From the NCBI RefSeq assembly GCF_001667265.1, contig NZ_LZHW01000007.1, forward strand, positions 82,645 to 146,644: DNA of 64,000 bases, written 5' to 3'. A program made the translations under genes and the position numbers. Numbering within the stretch: the first letter of the stretch is position 1; the number at the start of each line of letters is the position of its first letter. Below the pieces are notes generated by a model. The model ran no database searches, was not told where the DNA came from, and saw nothing but the letters and a program-made list of their open reading frames with translations. The DNA comes from Mycobacterium sp. ACS4331. Lineage in GTDB: Bacteria; Actinomycetota; Actinomycetes; Mycobacteriales; Mycobacteriaceae. Below are positions 43,132 to 51,353 of the stretch, piece by piece.

Positions 43132-43758
43132 TCAGAGAATAGGCGTCGAGATCATTGCCGTCGGTACCGACATTCCGAAGGCGCGGTGCTGCACCGTGGT
43201 GATCCTTCTCCCAGGCTGCACCGCGTCCTTGACCGGGGTTCTGTGCTCACCGAAGAACTCGGCCGTCGCGTCGACGTCGTCGACGACGTAGGTGATGCCC
43301 CACAGCCGCGACGGCCCCTCTTCGGCCGTGTCCGGCGAGCCCACCATCTCCAGGATGGGCTCCCCCAGGCGGTAGAAGATCTGTTTGACCTGCCGTCCGC
43401 CGAGTTCAGCGTCGCGTTCGCGGCGCGGTTCGAGACCTACCTTCGCCAGGGTCTCTATGGTGCGCGTCAGGTTCGGGGTGAGCAGCACGATGTGGTCGAT
43501 TGAGGCTGCGCCGTTGGCGTGCGTGACGGGTTCCGTCGGCTCCGCCGCCGTGGTGAGCGGGATGCCGTCGAGGTTGTTCGGCGCATCTGCCGGCAGGTCG
43601 CGCAGCGCCCAGGCCACGATGCCTTTGCCGCGGTCGCGGCCGACCAGGCGGATGCACACCCCGCCGACGCGGCAGACTCCGTTCTGCACCATGAACCCGG
43701 CCTTCTCCCATGTCTCTGGTTCGTCGGCGACGTCGACGGTGTCCACGGTGACGGGCAT
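43132..43758 (-). CDS. VOC (glyoxalase-like) family protein
   Basis: 208 aa. A VOC/bleomycin-resistance fold covers residues ~95-208: [52 protein letters not shown]. The N-terminal ~90 residues (VRIRLVGRD-like, [11 protein letters not shown]) form a second, diverged module. Metal ligands His97 and Glu are present but the set is not complete enough to name a reaction. ATG 43758 is preferred over 43773. Upstream of rnhA on the same strand. Confidence 0.75.
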   Translation of the reverse strand: MPVTVDTVDVADEPETWEKAGFMVQNGVCRVGGVCIRLVGRDRGKGIVAWALRDLPADAPNNLDGIPLTTAAEPTEPVTHANGAASIDHIVLLTPNLTRTIETLAKVGLEPRRERDAELGGRQVKQIFYRLGEPILEMVGSPDTAEEGPSRLWGITYVVDDVDATAEFFGEHRTPVKDAVQPGRRITTVQHRAFGMSVPTAMISTPIL

Positions 43759-43895
43759 GGGGTCAGCGTACAAATTCTGTCGGTGTCTGCTCCTGGCTCG
43801 GGTTGGAGCTCGCTGTCGACGAGCGACTCATTGTGTCCATCCAGAAGCGGTTGGACCAGCTGGGCAGAGTCTCGCCCTCTCCGGAAGCACCTCTC

Positions 43896-44016
43896 TGAAT
43901 TGCCCGCCTCTGAGCGAATTTCGACGGGTGGGGGGAGGATTCGGCGTCGGACCTTTTCACGCGGGGCTGTCGGGTGCGTCTTTGAATTGCCCGCCTCAGA
44001 GCGAATTTCGACGGGT
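43896..44016. repeat. Two direct copies of a 34-base repeat (left arm)
   Basis: Copies at 43896-43929 and 43983-44016 differ at one base. Each contains TGCCCGCCTCWGAGCGAA, which is the reverse complement of the core in the right-hand repeats at 44392-44633. No gene is recognisable in this stretch. Confidence 0.75.
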
Positions 44017-44051
44017 CGGGAAGATGTCGGTGGTGTGTGCCATGGTGCGGC

Positions 44052-44365
44052 ATGACAATTCGACTGCGGGGCACGGATCTGCGGTACGTGCTCATCGACA
44101 TGATCTACACATGCGGTCCCATGACCGTCAGCGACATGGTGGCCGAACTCGCCCGTCAGGGTTTCACGGTTCACGGCCACCCGCCCAGACGGTTTCCGAC
44201 GCACTGCGCTGGGACCGACGCCGGGGCCGGGTGGTTCGACTGGGGTGGGGTACTTACGGCCCGGGAGCTATGCCACGTTCCACCGAGTACCGGATCGATC
44301 ACCGATCTCTGGCACTGCGCATGGCCGCCCGGAAGGCGTTTCTGGCGAGGGAGTTCGACACCTGA
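44052..44365 (+). pseudogene. Frameshifted small DNA-binding-like protein inside the repeat cassette
   Basis: Reads MTIRLRGTDLRYVLIDMIYT...GFTVHGHP in one frame and then QTVSDALRWDRRRGRVVR, LGWGTYGPGAMPRSTEYRI in the next frame, ending at 44365. Adding one base near 44191 (for example CACCCGGCC) makes a continuous ~104-residue protein. The layout (helical N-terminus, TVSDALRW recognition-like helix, basic GRVVR hairpin, GTYGPG turn) looks like a small winged-helix protein. I recall similar mycobacterial hypotheticals but no known function. A real mutation or a sequencing error are both possible. Confidence 0.5.
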
Positions 44366-44388
44366 GTGGCCGCTGCGACCTAAGAGCG

Positions 44389-44640
44389 TGTGAAATTCGC
44401 TCCGAGGCGGGCATTTCGGAGGGGTGGTTCGGGAAGTGGCGGGGGTGGTGCGCCTGTGTTCTGGGCGCGATGGGTGCCTGTCGAGGCGCGCCGGTGTGGG
44501 AAGTTCGCTCCGAGGCGGGCATTTCGGAGGGGTGGTTCGGGAAGTGGCGGGGGCGATGCGCCTGTGTTCTGGGCGCAGTGGGTGCCTGTCGAGGCGCACC
44601 GATGCGTGAAATTCGCTCCGAGGCGGGCATTTCAGAGAGG
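44389..44640. repeat. 108-bp tandem repeat, two full copies plus a partial third (right arm)
   Basis: The core TTCGCTCCGAGGCGGGCA occurs with repeat units beginning at 44392, 44500 and 44608, exactly 108 bases apart. Units one and two are nearly identical over their whole length (GGAGGGGTGGTTCGGGAAG, GCGCCTGTGTTCTGGGCGC, GGTGCCTGTCGAGGCGC). The third stops after ~33 bases. The orientation is opposite to the 43896 and 43983 copies. Open frames cross the repeat on both strands only because 108 is a multiple of three. Confidence 0.8.
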
Positions 44641-44656
44641 TTCCCCGGAGAGAGAT

Positions 44657-44680
44657 GGGGCCGCCAAACCTGGCGGCCCC
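44657..44680 (-). terminator. Strong hairpin terminator after the prpE-like gene
   Basis: GGGGCCGCCA-AACC-TGGCGGCCCC is a perfect 10-bp GC-rich stem with a four-base loop, 22 bases after the stop of the minus-strand acyl-CoA ligase gene. There is no T-run, as is common for mycobacterial intrinsic terminators. Confidence 0.7.
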
Positions 44681-44702
44681 AGCCGAACAGGGACAGCCAG
44701 AC

Positions 44703-46574
44703 CTACTGTCCCAGCACCGTCCTCAGCGCATCGAGCACCGACGCGTCCTCAATCGTCGACGGCACCGGCTCGTCACGGCCCGCCGCGATGCCCCGCAGCG
44801 TTTTGCGCAGGATCTTGCCGGACCGTGTCTTCGGCAGCGCCGGAACCACATCGACCATCTTGAAGGCCGCGACGGCACCGATCTCCTCGCGCACCAACGC
44901 GACGAGTTCCGAGGTCAACTCCTGCGGTTCGGCGCCGGCCTTGAGCACGACCAGACCGCGCGGGGCCTGCCCCTTGATCTCGTCGGGCACGCCGATGACG
45001 GCGCACTCGGCCACCGACGGATGCGTCGCGAGCACCTCTTCGATGGCGCCCGTGGACAACCGGTGCCCGGCCACGTTGATGACGTCGTCGGTGCGGCCCA
45101 TCACAAAGAGGTAGCCGTCGGAGTCGAACCGCCCGCCGTCGCCGGTCAGGTAGTAGCCGGGATGCTCGGACAGGTACGAGGCCTCATACCGTGCGTCGGC
45201 GTTCCACAGCGTCGGCAGCGTGCCGGGCGGCAGGGGCAGGGCGATGCAGATCGAGCCCTCTTCGCCGGGTTCGCAGCGGTACCCGTCGTCGTGGAGGACC
45301 TGCACGTTGTACCCGGGCATCGGCTTGGTCGGTGAACCGGCCTTGATCGGGAACTGCTCCACCCCCATGGGGTTGGCGGCGATCGCCCATCCGGTCTCGG
45401 TCTGCCACCAGTGGTCGACGACGGGCACGCCCAGGTTGTCGGTGGCCCAGTGGTAGGTGTCTGGATCGAGCCGCTCGCCGGCGACGAAGAGATACTTCAG
45501 GCTCGAGATGTCATGCTCGGCAAGATGTTTGGCGGTGGGATCCTCTTTGCGGATGACCCGGATGGCGGTGGGGGCGGTGAAGAGCACCTTCACGCCGTAC
45601 TCGGCGATCACACGCCAGAACGCCCCGGGATCGGGGGTTCCGACGGGCTTGCCCTCGTAGAGCACCGTCGTCGCGCCGTACAGCAGCGGCGCGTACACGA
45701 TGTAGGAGTGGCCGACCACCCAGCCCACGTCGGAGGCCGCCCAGAACACGTCCCCGGGCTCGATGTCGTAGATGTTGCGCATGCTCCACAGCAGCGCCAC
45801 CGCGTGCCCGCCGTTGTCACGGACGATGCCCTTGGGCTTGCCGGTCGTGCCCGAGGTGTACAGCACGTACAGCGGGTCGGTCGCGGCCACCGGCACGGCC
45901 TCGGCGGGCGAAGCCGTCGCCATCAGGTGATGCCAGTCCACATCGCGGCCCTCGACCATGTCGCAGCGATGCCGGTCGCGCTGCACCACGATGCAGTGCG
46001 CCGGCGGATGCTCGGACATCGCCACGGCGTCGTCGAGCATCGGCTTGTACTCGACGATGCGGGAGGGCTCGATCCCGCACGACGCGGTCACCACGACCTT
46101 GGGCTGCACATCGTCGATGCGCACGGCGAGTTCGTGCGGGGCGAACCCGCCGAACACCACCGAGTGCACGGCGCCGAGCCGGGCGCAGGCCAGCATCGCG
46201 ATGACGGCCTCAGGGATCATCGGCATGTAGATGACGACCCGGTCGCCCTTGTCCACCCCGAGGCTGCGCAGCATCCCGGCGCAGCGCGCGGTCTCGTCGA
46301 GCAGTTCGGCGTAGCTGTAGACCCGCTTGGTCGCGGTGACGGGGGAGTCGTAGATCAGCGCGGCCTGCTCACCCCGGCCGGCGGCGACGTGCCGGTCCAG
46401 GGCGTTGACGGACGTGTTGAGTTCGGCATCGGGGAACCAGAGGTAGAACGGCGGGTTGGTGTCGTCGAGAATCCGCTGCGGAGCCCGGGTCCACGTCACG
46501 GCCTCGGCCGCCTGGCCCCAGAACCCTGCCGGGTCGGTGATACTCGCGTCGAACACGTCTTTGTATGCGCGCAT
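44703..46574 (-). CDS. prpE: Propionyl-CoA synthetase-like acyl-CoA ligase (PrpE/ACSS3 type)
   Basis: 623 aa. AMP-binding motif YTSGTTGKPKGIVRDNGGH (~residues 242-260), DVFWAASDVGWVVGHSYIVY and ATTVLYEGKPVGTPDPGAFW typical of PrpE/ACSS3, WWQTETG, YLTGDGG, and the catalytic Lys in KTRSGKILRK. It activates propionate (possibly other short acids) to CoA esters, useful for odd-chain and sterol carbon. TAAGGT lies six bases before the ATG (leaderless), divergent from an enoyl-CoA hydratase gene only 39 bases away. Confidence 0.85.
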   Translation of the reverse strand: MRAYKDVFDASITDPAGFWGQAAEAVTWTRAPQRILDDTNPPFYLWFPDAELNTSVNALDRHVAAGRGEQAALIYDSPVTATKRVYSYAELLDETARCAGMLRSLGVDKGDRVVIYMPMIPEAVIAMLACARLGAVHSVVFGGFAPHELAVRIDDVQPKVVVTASCGIEPSRIVEYKPMLDDAVAMSEHPPAHCIVVQRDRHRCDMVEGRDVDWHHLMATASPAEAVPVAATDPLYVLYTSGTTGKPKGIVRDNGGHAVALLWSMRNIYDIEPGDVFWAASDVGWVVGHSYIVYAPLLYGATTVLYEGKPVGTPDPGAFWRVIAEYGVKVLFTAPTAIRVIRKEDPTAKHLAEHDISSLKYLFVAGERLDPDTYHWATDNLGVPVVDHWWQTETGWAIAANPMGVEQFPIKAGSPTKPMPGYNVQVLHDDGYRCEPGEEGSICIALPLPPGTLPTLWNADARYEASYLSEHPGYYLTGDGGRFDSDGYLFVMGRTDDVINVAGHRLSTGAIEEVLATHPSVAECAVIGVPDEIKGQAPRGLVVLKAGAEPQELTSELVALVREEIGAVAAFKMVDVVPALPKTRSGKILRKTLRGIAAGRDEPVPSTIEDASVLDALRTVLGQ

Positions 46575-46580
46575 GCGGGC

Positions 46581-46606
46581 ACCTTAGTCCCCGGTTCCTC
46601 TATCGT
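46581..46606. promoter_or_regulatory. Divergent leaderless promoters, prpE-like and enoyl-CoA hydratase
   Basis: Minus-strand TAAGGT (46586-46581) lies six bases before the ligase ATG, and plus-strand TATCGT (46601-46606) lies seven bases before the hydratase GTG. Both sit in one 39-base gap. Confidence 0.55.
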
Positions 46607-46613
46607 CGGCAGG

Positions 46614-47438
46614 GTGTCCACGGAAGTCGAGATCAGGTCCCTCAAAGGTACGGAAAATGCGGCAAGCGGCGACATCGCGGTCGTCACTTTGAACCGTCCC
46701 GACAAGTTGAACGCCATCGACGGCGCCTTGATGGCGGGCATGGACGCCGCCCTCGATGAGCTCGAATCGGGGCGGTACCGGGCGGCGATCCTGACCGGGG
46801 CGGGCCGAGGCTTCTGCGCCGGCGCGGACTTGAGCGGCACCGGCGAGGCCTGGACCGGCCGCGCCCGGACCGCGCTCAAGACCGCCTACGACGGGCAGGT
46901 GCGGCTGGCCGATCAGCTCACCCGCCTCTACGAACTGCCGGTGCCCGTGATCGCCGCGGTCAACGGCGTCGCGGTCGGCGGTGGTCTGGCGTACGCGCTG
47001 CACTGCGACATCCGCATCGCATCGAGCACCGCACGCTTCGGTTCGGTGTTCATCAGGGCCGGCTTCTCGTCCATGGACATGGGCACCAGCTACCTGCTGC
47101 CGCGCATCGTGGGCGCCGGCATCGCCCGCGAACTGATGCTGACTGGCCGCATCATCGACGCCGACGAGGCGTACCGGATCCACCTGGTCAACGACCTGAC
47201 GTCGCCGGAAGAACTGATGGCCGTCGCCGAGGCCAAGGCCCGTGAGATCGCAGCCAACAACGCCTACGGCGTCTGGCAGACCAAGACCGGGCTCAACACC
47301 GCGCTGGACGCTCCGAGCCTGCGCCACGCGAAGGAGATCGAGAACCGCACCCAGGTGCTGAGCACGTTCACGGGCAACTCGGCCGAGGCCGCGCTGGCGC
47401 ACCGTGAGAAGCGGGCCCCGGTCTGGAACGACCTGTGA
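46614..47438 (+). CDS. Enoyl-CoA hydratase/isomerase family protein
   Basis: 274 aa crotonase fold. ILTGAGRGFCAGADLSG (oxyanion hole segment, near residues 60-76), AVNGVAVGGGLAYALHCDIRIA (second oxyanion Gly), SVFIRAGFSSMDMGTSYLLPRIVG. The usual hydratase Glu in the SxxF-xE-GL-P segment is replaced (FSSMDMGTS), so it may be an isomerase, dehalogenase-like or other crotonase rather than a true hydratase. GTG start with a TATCGT -10 seven bases upstream. Confidence 0.83.
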   Translation: MSTEVEIRSLKGTENAASGDIAVVTLNRPDKLNAIDGALMAGMDAALDELESGRYRAAILTGAGRGFCAGADLSGTGEAWTGRARTALKTAYDGQVRLADQLTRLYELPVPVIAAVNGVAVGGGLAYALHCDIRIASSTARFGSVFIRAGFSSMDMGTSYLLPRIVGAGIARELMLTGRIIDADEAYRIHLVNDLTSPEELMAVAEAKAREIAANNAYGVWQTKTGLNTALDAPSLRHAKEIENRTQVLSTFTGNSAEAALAHREKRAPVWNDL

Positions 47439-48305
47439 TCAGACCCGCGCGATGACCTTCTCGGCGAACTTCTCCAGGTGCCGGATCTTGGTGTCCAGCG
47501 GCTCGGGGTCGGAACCCATGATGTACGGGTAGCGGAAGCCGACGATCACGTCAGTCACGCCCTTGTCCTCCAGGCGTTTGATGCCGTCGGGGGTGTAGGC
47601 GTCGCCGGAGATCACGTGGATCTCGAAATCGTCCCTGGGTTCCTGCTCGGCGCGGTACCGGTTCAGCGTGGCCAGCAGTTCGTCGAGTTCCTCGGGCGCA
47701 CCGCCGCCGTGCATCCAGCCGTCGTTGCGGGCGGCGCGACGCAGCGCGGCGTCGGCGTGGCCGCCGATCAGGATCGGAATGGGCTTGGTGGGCGCCGGGG
47801 TCATCTTGGTCTTCTCGATGTCGTAGAACTCGCCGTGGTACTCGAAGTACTCACCCGTGGTCAGTCCGCGGATGATGTCGATGCATTCGTCCATCCGCTT
47901 GCCGCGCTTGGCGAATGGCACGCCCATCAGGTCGTAGTCCTCGGGCCACGGACTGGTGCCGACGCCCAGGCCCAACCGGTTGCCGAACATCGCGGCCAGC
48001 GACCCGGCCTGCTTGGCCACCAGGGCGGGTGGCCGAATCGGCAGCTTGAGGACGAAGAAGTTGAACTTCAGTGTCGTCGTCACCGCGGACAGCGCCGAGG
48101 TCAGCACGAAGGTCTCGATCATCTCCTTGCCGTCGAGGAACTCGCGGTTCCCGTCGGGGGTGTAGGGATAGACCGAATCCGACTCGAAGGGGTAGGCGAC
48201 GCTGTCGGCGATCGTCATCGCGTGATAACCGGCGGCCTCGGCCGCCTTCGCCAGCGGAATGTAGTACGAGGAGTCGGTCATGGCCTCGGCATAGGTGAAC
48301 CGCAT
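47439..48305 (-). CDS. Luciferase-like, probably F420-dependent oxidoreductase (Rv0940c type)
   Basis: 288 aa LLM fold: AKAAEAAGYHAMTIADSVAYP near residue 20, RPPALVAKQAGSLAAMFGNRLGLGVGTSPWPEDY near 100 (given in pieces), MDECIDIIRGLTTGEYFEYHGEFYDI, PIPILIGGHADAALRRAAR. The family uses F420 or FMN to oxidise or reduce C-C or C-O bonds. A perfect KstR-type operator covers its -10 (TAGCAT, six bases before the ATG), which places it in sterol metabolism. I recall Rv0940c as a KstR regulon member of equal length. Confidence 0.85.
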   Translation of the reverse strand: MRFTYAEAMTDSSYYIPLAKAAEAAGYHAMTIADSVAYPFESDSVYPYTPDGNREFLDGKEMIETFVLTSALSAVTTTLKFNFFVLKLPIRPPALVAKQAGSLAAMFGNRLGLGVGTSPWPEDYDLMGVPFAKRGKRMDECIDIIRGLTTGEYFEYHGEFYDIEKTKMTPAPTKPIPILIGGHADAALRRAARNDGWMHGGGAPEELDELLATLNRYRAEQEPRDDFEIHVISGDAYTPDGIKRLEDKGVTDVIVGFRYPYIMGSDPEPLDTKIRHLEKFAEKVIARV

Positions 48306-48311
48306 GCCGCC

Positions 48312-48330
48312 ATGCTAGAACACGTTCTAG
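48312..48330 (-). promoter_or_regulatory. KstR-type operator overlapping a leaderless promoter
   Basis: CTAGAACACGTTCTAG (48315-48330) is a 7-2-7 palindrome whose central 14 bases fit TNNAACNNGTTNNA exactly. On the minus strand TAGCAT (48317-48312) is the -10, six bases before the LLM ATG, and overlaps the operator, so binding would block transcription. The site also covers the last codons of the DUF2231 gene. Confidence 0.75.
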
Positions 48331-48806
48331 TTTTCGGATTCCGATTCCGCGTTCTGCTCGCCCCAGACGGCCTGTGCACCGGAGTCGCCGATGCGGTAGA
48401 CCTGGACCGCGGTGGCCACCGACGCCACGATCACCAACGCGGCGATGGACACGGAGACAACAGATTTGGTGGTTCGGTCGGGCTTGTCGCGGAGGTGGGC
48501 GAACACCAGCAGCCCGGCGGCCACCACCAATGCGATGGCGAAGTACAGCATGGTGTCGCCGAGTTCGGCGTGAATCTCCAGGGCGGCCGAACCGTCGACT
48601 CGATGCTCCAGCGCCTCGCCGGCCTCGGTGGTCAGCGGGGTCAGGACGAGTACCGCCACCGCCAGGGCCGCGACCAGCCACACCAGGCGACGTCGTGCCG
48701 CCGGCCAGAGCGCACACACGATCGCCAGCAGCGCAGTCAACGGTGCCAGCACCACGATGAAATGGACGAAAAGAGGGTGCGCGGGAAGACCTTGGAATGT
48801 CGACAC
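48327..48806 (-). CDS. DUF2231-type membrane protein
   Basis: 159 aa with four membrane helices. N-terminal LPAHPLFVHFIVVLAPLTALL is the DUF2231 signature (HP..H pattern), also GDTMLYFAIALVVAAGLL. Family proteins are small integral membrane proteins, sometimes linked to redox or cytochrome functions; the role is unknown. GTG 48806 is preferred because GGAAGGAC lies five bases upstream; a longer frame starts at ATG 48845. A Glu/Ser-rich cytoplasmic tail ends in ESESEN, overlapping the KstR-type operator. Confidence 0.75.
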   Translation of the reverse strand: MSTFQGLPAHPLFVHFIVVLAPLTALLAIVCALWPAARRRLVWLVAALAVAVLVLTPLTTEAGEALEHRVDGSAALEIHAELGDTMLYFAIALVVAAGLLVFAHLRDKPDRTTKSVVSVSIAALVIVASVATAVQVYRIGDSGAQAVWGEQNAESESEN

Positions 48807-48902
48807 GGGTGTCCTTCCGCTCAGGCCGAGTTGGCAGAGCATCATGATCGGACACTTCGCTGTCAGTTTCCTGGGAGCGGGATCGACCGCGGCGCAGGAT
48901 GG

Positions 48903-49556
48903 TCAGTCGAGCGCGAAGGGCGGGGCGCCAACCCCGGCGACGGTGTACCCGCCCCACGGAGTCCGCTCGACGACGCGCGCCTGGGCTGAATGGCTGGTCG
49001 TCGAAATCGTCAGGGTGCGTTGGCCTTTGAGCACATCATCGGGGATCTCACCGGAGATCGTGCCCCGCCAGTGGTAGCGGCCGTCGATCGCGTCCAGATG
49101 GCCGGCAAGACGGGCGTCGGCGTCGACGACGCTGTCGGCGAGTGCGACCGACACCGAACCACGGTAGAGATCGTCGCTGCCGGGGGCTGACCCGGTCAGG
49201 TGGAACCGTCCCCGCGGCGTCGCCCGTCGCCACCATCGCAGCACCACGCGGGATTTGGCCTCGATCCGCGTCGATCCTGACTGTTCCAGCAGGTTCAGGC
49301 ACTGCTGCACGAAGCGGACCTGCGCGGCGGTGTGGGGACCGGGAACGCGGAACAGGTTCGGCATGCCGTGCACCGCGAGTACGGCATCGCCGGACGGGCG
49401 CGCGTCGATCAGCGTGCGGGCCGTGACAGTGCTGCCGTCGGGGGCGGCGATCGTCCAGCTGTCGGTCGCGTTGTCGAAGTGTGCGTCCCGCAGTCGGGCG
49501 TCGGGCAGTACGACACCGGGGAGACCCACGTCCGCGCCGAGGACGATCGATGTCAC
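48903..49556 (-). CDS. DUF4873 domain protein
   Basis: 217 aa. The C-terminal ~90 residues match the DUF4873 pattern: DLYRGSVSVALADSVVDADARLAGHLDAIDGRYHWRG (in pieces), then ISTTSHSAQARVVERTPWGGYTVAGVGAPPF. The N-terminal part resembles the end of a flavin-monooxygenase-like Rossmann protein (VLPDARLRDAHFDN, TLIDARPSGDAVL) without a nucleotide motif. GTG start overlaps the stop of the diiron oxygenase (GTGA). Function unknown; probably an accessory of that oxygenase. Confidence 0.7.
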   Translation of the reverse strand: MTSIVLGADVGLPGVVLPDARLRDAHFDNATDSWTIAAPDGSTVTARTLIDARPSGDAVLAVHGMPNLFRVPGPHTAAQVRFVQQCLNLLEQSGSTRIEAKSRVVLRWWRRATPRGRFHLTGSAPGSDDLYRGSVSVALADSVVDADARLAGHLDAIDGRYHWRGTISGEIPDDVLKGQRTLTISTTSHSAQARVVERTPWGGYTVAGVGAPPFALD

Positions 49557-50467
49557 AGGAATCCGGCCCGTCGCCACATCCGCCTGCCCACGCGGCCCAT
49601 CAGGCCCACCTCCTCGAAGAACGCCGCCAGCGGGGCGAACCCCGAGACGCACTTGGCGTGGAAATGCGGGTTCCTGCGGGCGATCCTGCGCATCTCCGAG
49701 CCGTCGAGGCCCGCCCGGCTGTACTGCACCGGCAGCGTGAACAGCATCCGATAGAACGGTCCGCCCGCACCGTGCAGGTTCGCGATCAGGGTTCGGCGGT
49801 ACCACGGCATCCCCGGCACGGTCTTGCGCAGACCGTCGCGCGCGAACTGGATATGGCGGGCCTCCTCGGTGACGTGGATGCGCATCAGGCGCTGCACGAT
49901 CGGCTGCAGGTCGGGGTCCTCCATGATCTCGCGCTGCAGCGAGTCGAAGATCTCCTCGCCGACCAGCGCGGCCGTCCACAGCACTGGTCCGCGGAACACC
50001 AGCGGCAGCGAGTTGATGATGATGCGTTGAAACAGCTTGGGCCGCACCGGAATACCGCCCACCTTGTCGATGGCCTTGCCGAACATCACCATGTGCCGGG
50101 TCTCGTCACCGAGTTCGGTGAGGGCGTAGTGCGTGCTGCTGGCGGTCGGGTTCTTGTGCATCAGATCCCGCAGCAGCGCCTGGTTGAGGATGTTCTCGAA
50201 CCAGATGCCGGCCGAGAGGATGTTGACCAGCTCCTGACGGGACAGCTCGATCTGCTGCTCACGGGTCAGGGCATCCCAGGCCGGCGTGCCGAAGATCGTG
50301 ATCACCTGCGGGGGCAGAAAGTACTTGTCCGGGTCCAGCGGTGCGTCCCAGTCGATGTCGACGACGGGCTCGTATGACTTCTTGACCGACCCCTTGAGGA
50401 GTCGTTCGGAGAACTCCTCGCGGCTGGGAGTCGTGGCAGCGGCCCGATGGGGCGTGGACGTGGTCAT
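49553..50467 (-). CDS. AurF-like diiron oxygenase
   Basis: 304 aa, helical bundle. Diiron ligands are visible as spaced acids and His: ELVNILSAGIWFEN, GDETRHMVMFG, VGEEIFDSLQREIM and VTEEARHIQFARDGL. This matches the AurF/p-aminobenzoate N-oxygenase-like family, which activates O2 for N-oxygenation or hydroxylation. ATG 50467 with AGAAGGTG upstream. Coupled to the DUF4873 gene. Substrate unknown. Confidence 0.82.
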   Translation of the reverse strand: MTTSTPHRAAATTPSREEFSERLLKGSVKKSYEPVVDIDWDAPLDPDKYFLPPQVITIFGTPAWDALTREQQIELSRQELVNILSAGIWFENILNQALLRDLMHKNPTASSTHYALTELGDETRHMVMFGKAIDKVGGIPVRPKLFQRIIINSLPLVFRGPVLWTAALVGEEIFDSLQREIMEDPDLQPIVQRLMRIHVTEEARHIQFARDGLRKTVPGMPWYRRTLIANLHGAGGPFYRMLFTLPVQYSRAGLDGSEMRRIARRNPHFHAKCVSGFAPLAAFFEEVGLMGRVGRRMWRRAGFL

Positions 50468-50590
50468 CAGTGCACACCTTCTGTGTGGCGGTCTATGTGA
50501 CGTAGCTGACTGTGAACGTAAGGCCGCCGTCGACACTTGTCAATACCGCCGGTACCGGGTACTTGAAATCGTGACCCCGGACCCCTGCAC

Positions 50591-50596
50591 TAGCCT
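50591..50596 (+). promoter_or_regulatory. -10 element of cobF
   Basis: TAGCCT six bases before the GTG start, so the mRNA is probably leaderless. It lies in the 135-base gap shared with the divergent diiron gene; I see no riboswitch-like leader. Confidence 0.45.
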
Positions 50597-50602
50597 TCCG
50601 AT

Positions 50603-51352
50603 GTGCGCACCATCCACGTCATCGGCATCGGCGCCGGAGATCCCGACTACGTCACGGCGCAGGCCGTGACGGCACTCAACGACACCGAAGTCTTCTTTGC
50701 CATGGACAAGGGGCAGGCCAAGTCGGACCTGGTGGCGCTGCGCCGGCACATCTGCGCGCGCTTCATCGACGGCGACGACTACCGGTTCGTCGAACTTGCC
50801 GATCCCCAGCGGGCCAAGGCCGACGACGGCTCCGGTTACGTGCAGGTGGTGGCCGACTGGCACGAAGCCCGCGCCGCAGTGTGGGCCCGCGCCATCGAAA
50901 CCGAACTCGGTCCCGACGGCGTCGGGGCCTTTCTGGCCTGGGGCGACCCGTCGCTCTACGACAGCACGCTGCGGATCCTCGAACTGGTCCGGCGGCACGT
51001 CGACATCGACTACGACGTCGTCCCCGGCATCACGGCGATCCAGGCGCTCACGGCGCGACACCGCATCCCGCTCAACGACGTCGGTGAACCGGTGCTGATC
51101 ACCACCGGTCGTCAGCTGCGGGAGAACGGCCTCGACGGAGCCGCGGTGGTGATGCTCGACGCGGAGTGCTCGTTCATGGAATGCCCGCCGGCGACGCACA
51201 TCTGGTGGGGCGCCTACCTCGGTACCCCCGATGAACTGCTGGTGGCCGGCACGGTCGGTGAGGTGGGCCGCCGGATCGTGGCGATGCGTGCGGACGCCCG
51301 TGCCCGGCACGGCTGGATCATGGACACCTACCTGCTGCGCGCGCCGAACTGA
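50603..51352 (+). CDS. cobF: Precorrin-6A synthase (deacetylating), CobF
   Basis: 249 aa. Tetrapyrrole methylase fold: N-terminal VIGIGAGDPDYVT (SAM-proximal), FLAWGDPSLYDST, DIDYDVVPGITAIQALTA, and VVMLDAECSF. CobF methylates C1 of precorrin-5 with loss of acetate in aerobic cobalamin synthesis. It stands alone here, away from other cob genes, as is common in mycobacteria. Converges on the next gene with a one-base gap. Confidence 0.9.
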   Translation: MRTIHVIGIGAGDPDYVTAQAVTALNDTEVFFAMDKGQAKSDLVALRRHICARFIDGDDYRFVELADPQRAKADDGSGYVQVVADWHEARAAVWARAIETELGPDGVGAFLAWGDPSLYDSTLRILELVRRHVDIDYDVVPGITAIQALTARHRIPLNDVGEPVLITTGRQLRENGLDGAAVVMLDAECSFMECPPATHIWWGAYLGTPDELLVAGTVGEVGRRIVAMRADARARHGWIMDTYLLRAPN

Positions 51353-51353
51353 G

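Noticed and set aside
44171..44630. Repetitive minus-strand ORFs across the 108-bp repeat (PARLDRHP and PPKCPPRSE units).
   Set aside because: They arise because the repeat length is a multiple of three; several frames are open on both strands and none has a start signal.
44389..44640. Possible CRISPR-like array.
   Set aside because: Only two full 108-base units and one partial, nearly identical throughout with no unique spacers, and no cas genes in the window.
45411..46613. In-frame upstream extension of the enoyl-CoA hydratase frame.
   Set aside because: It is antisense to the prpE-like gene; a leaderless GTG at 46614 explains the start.
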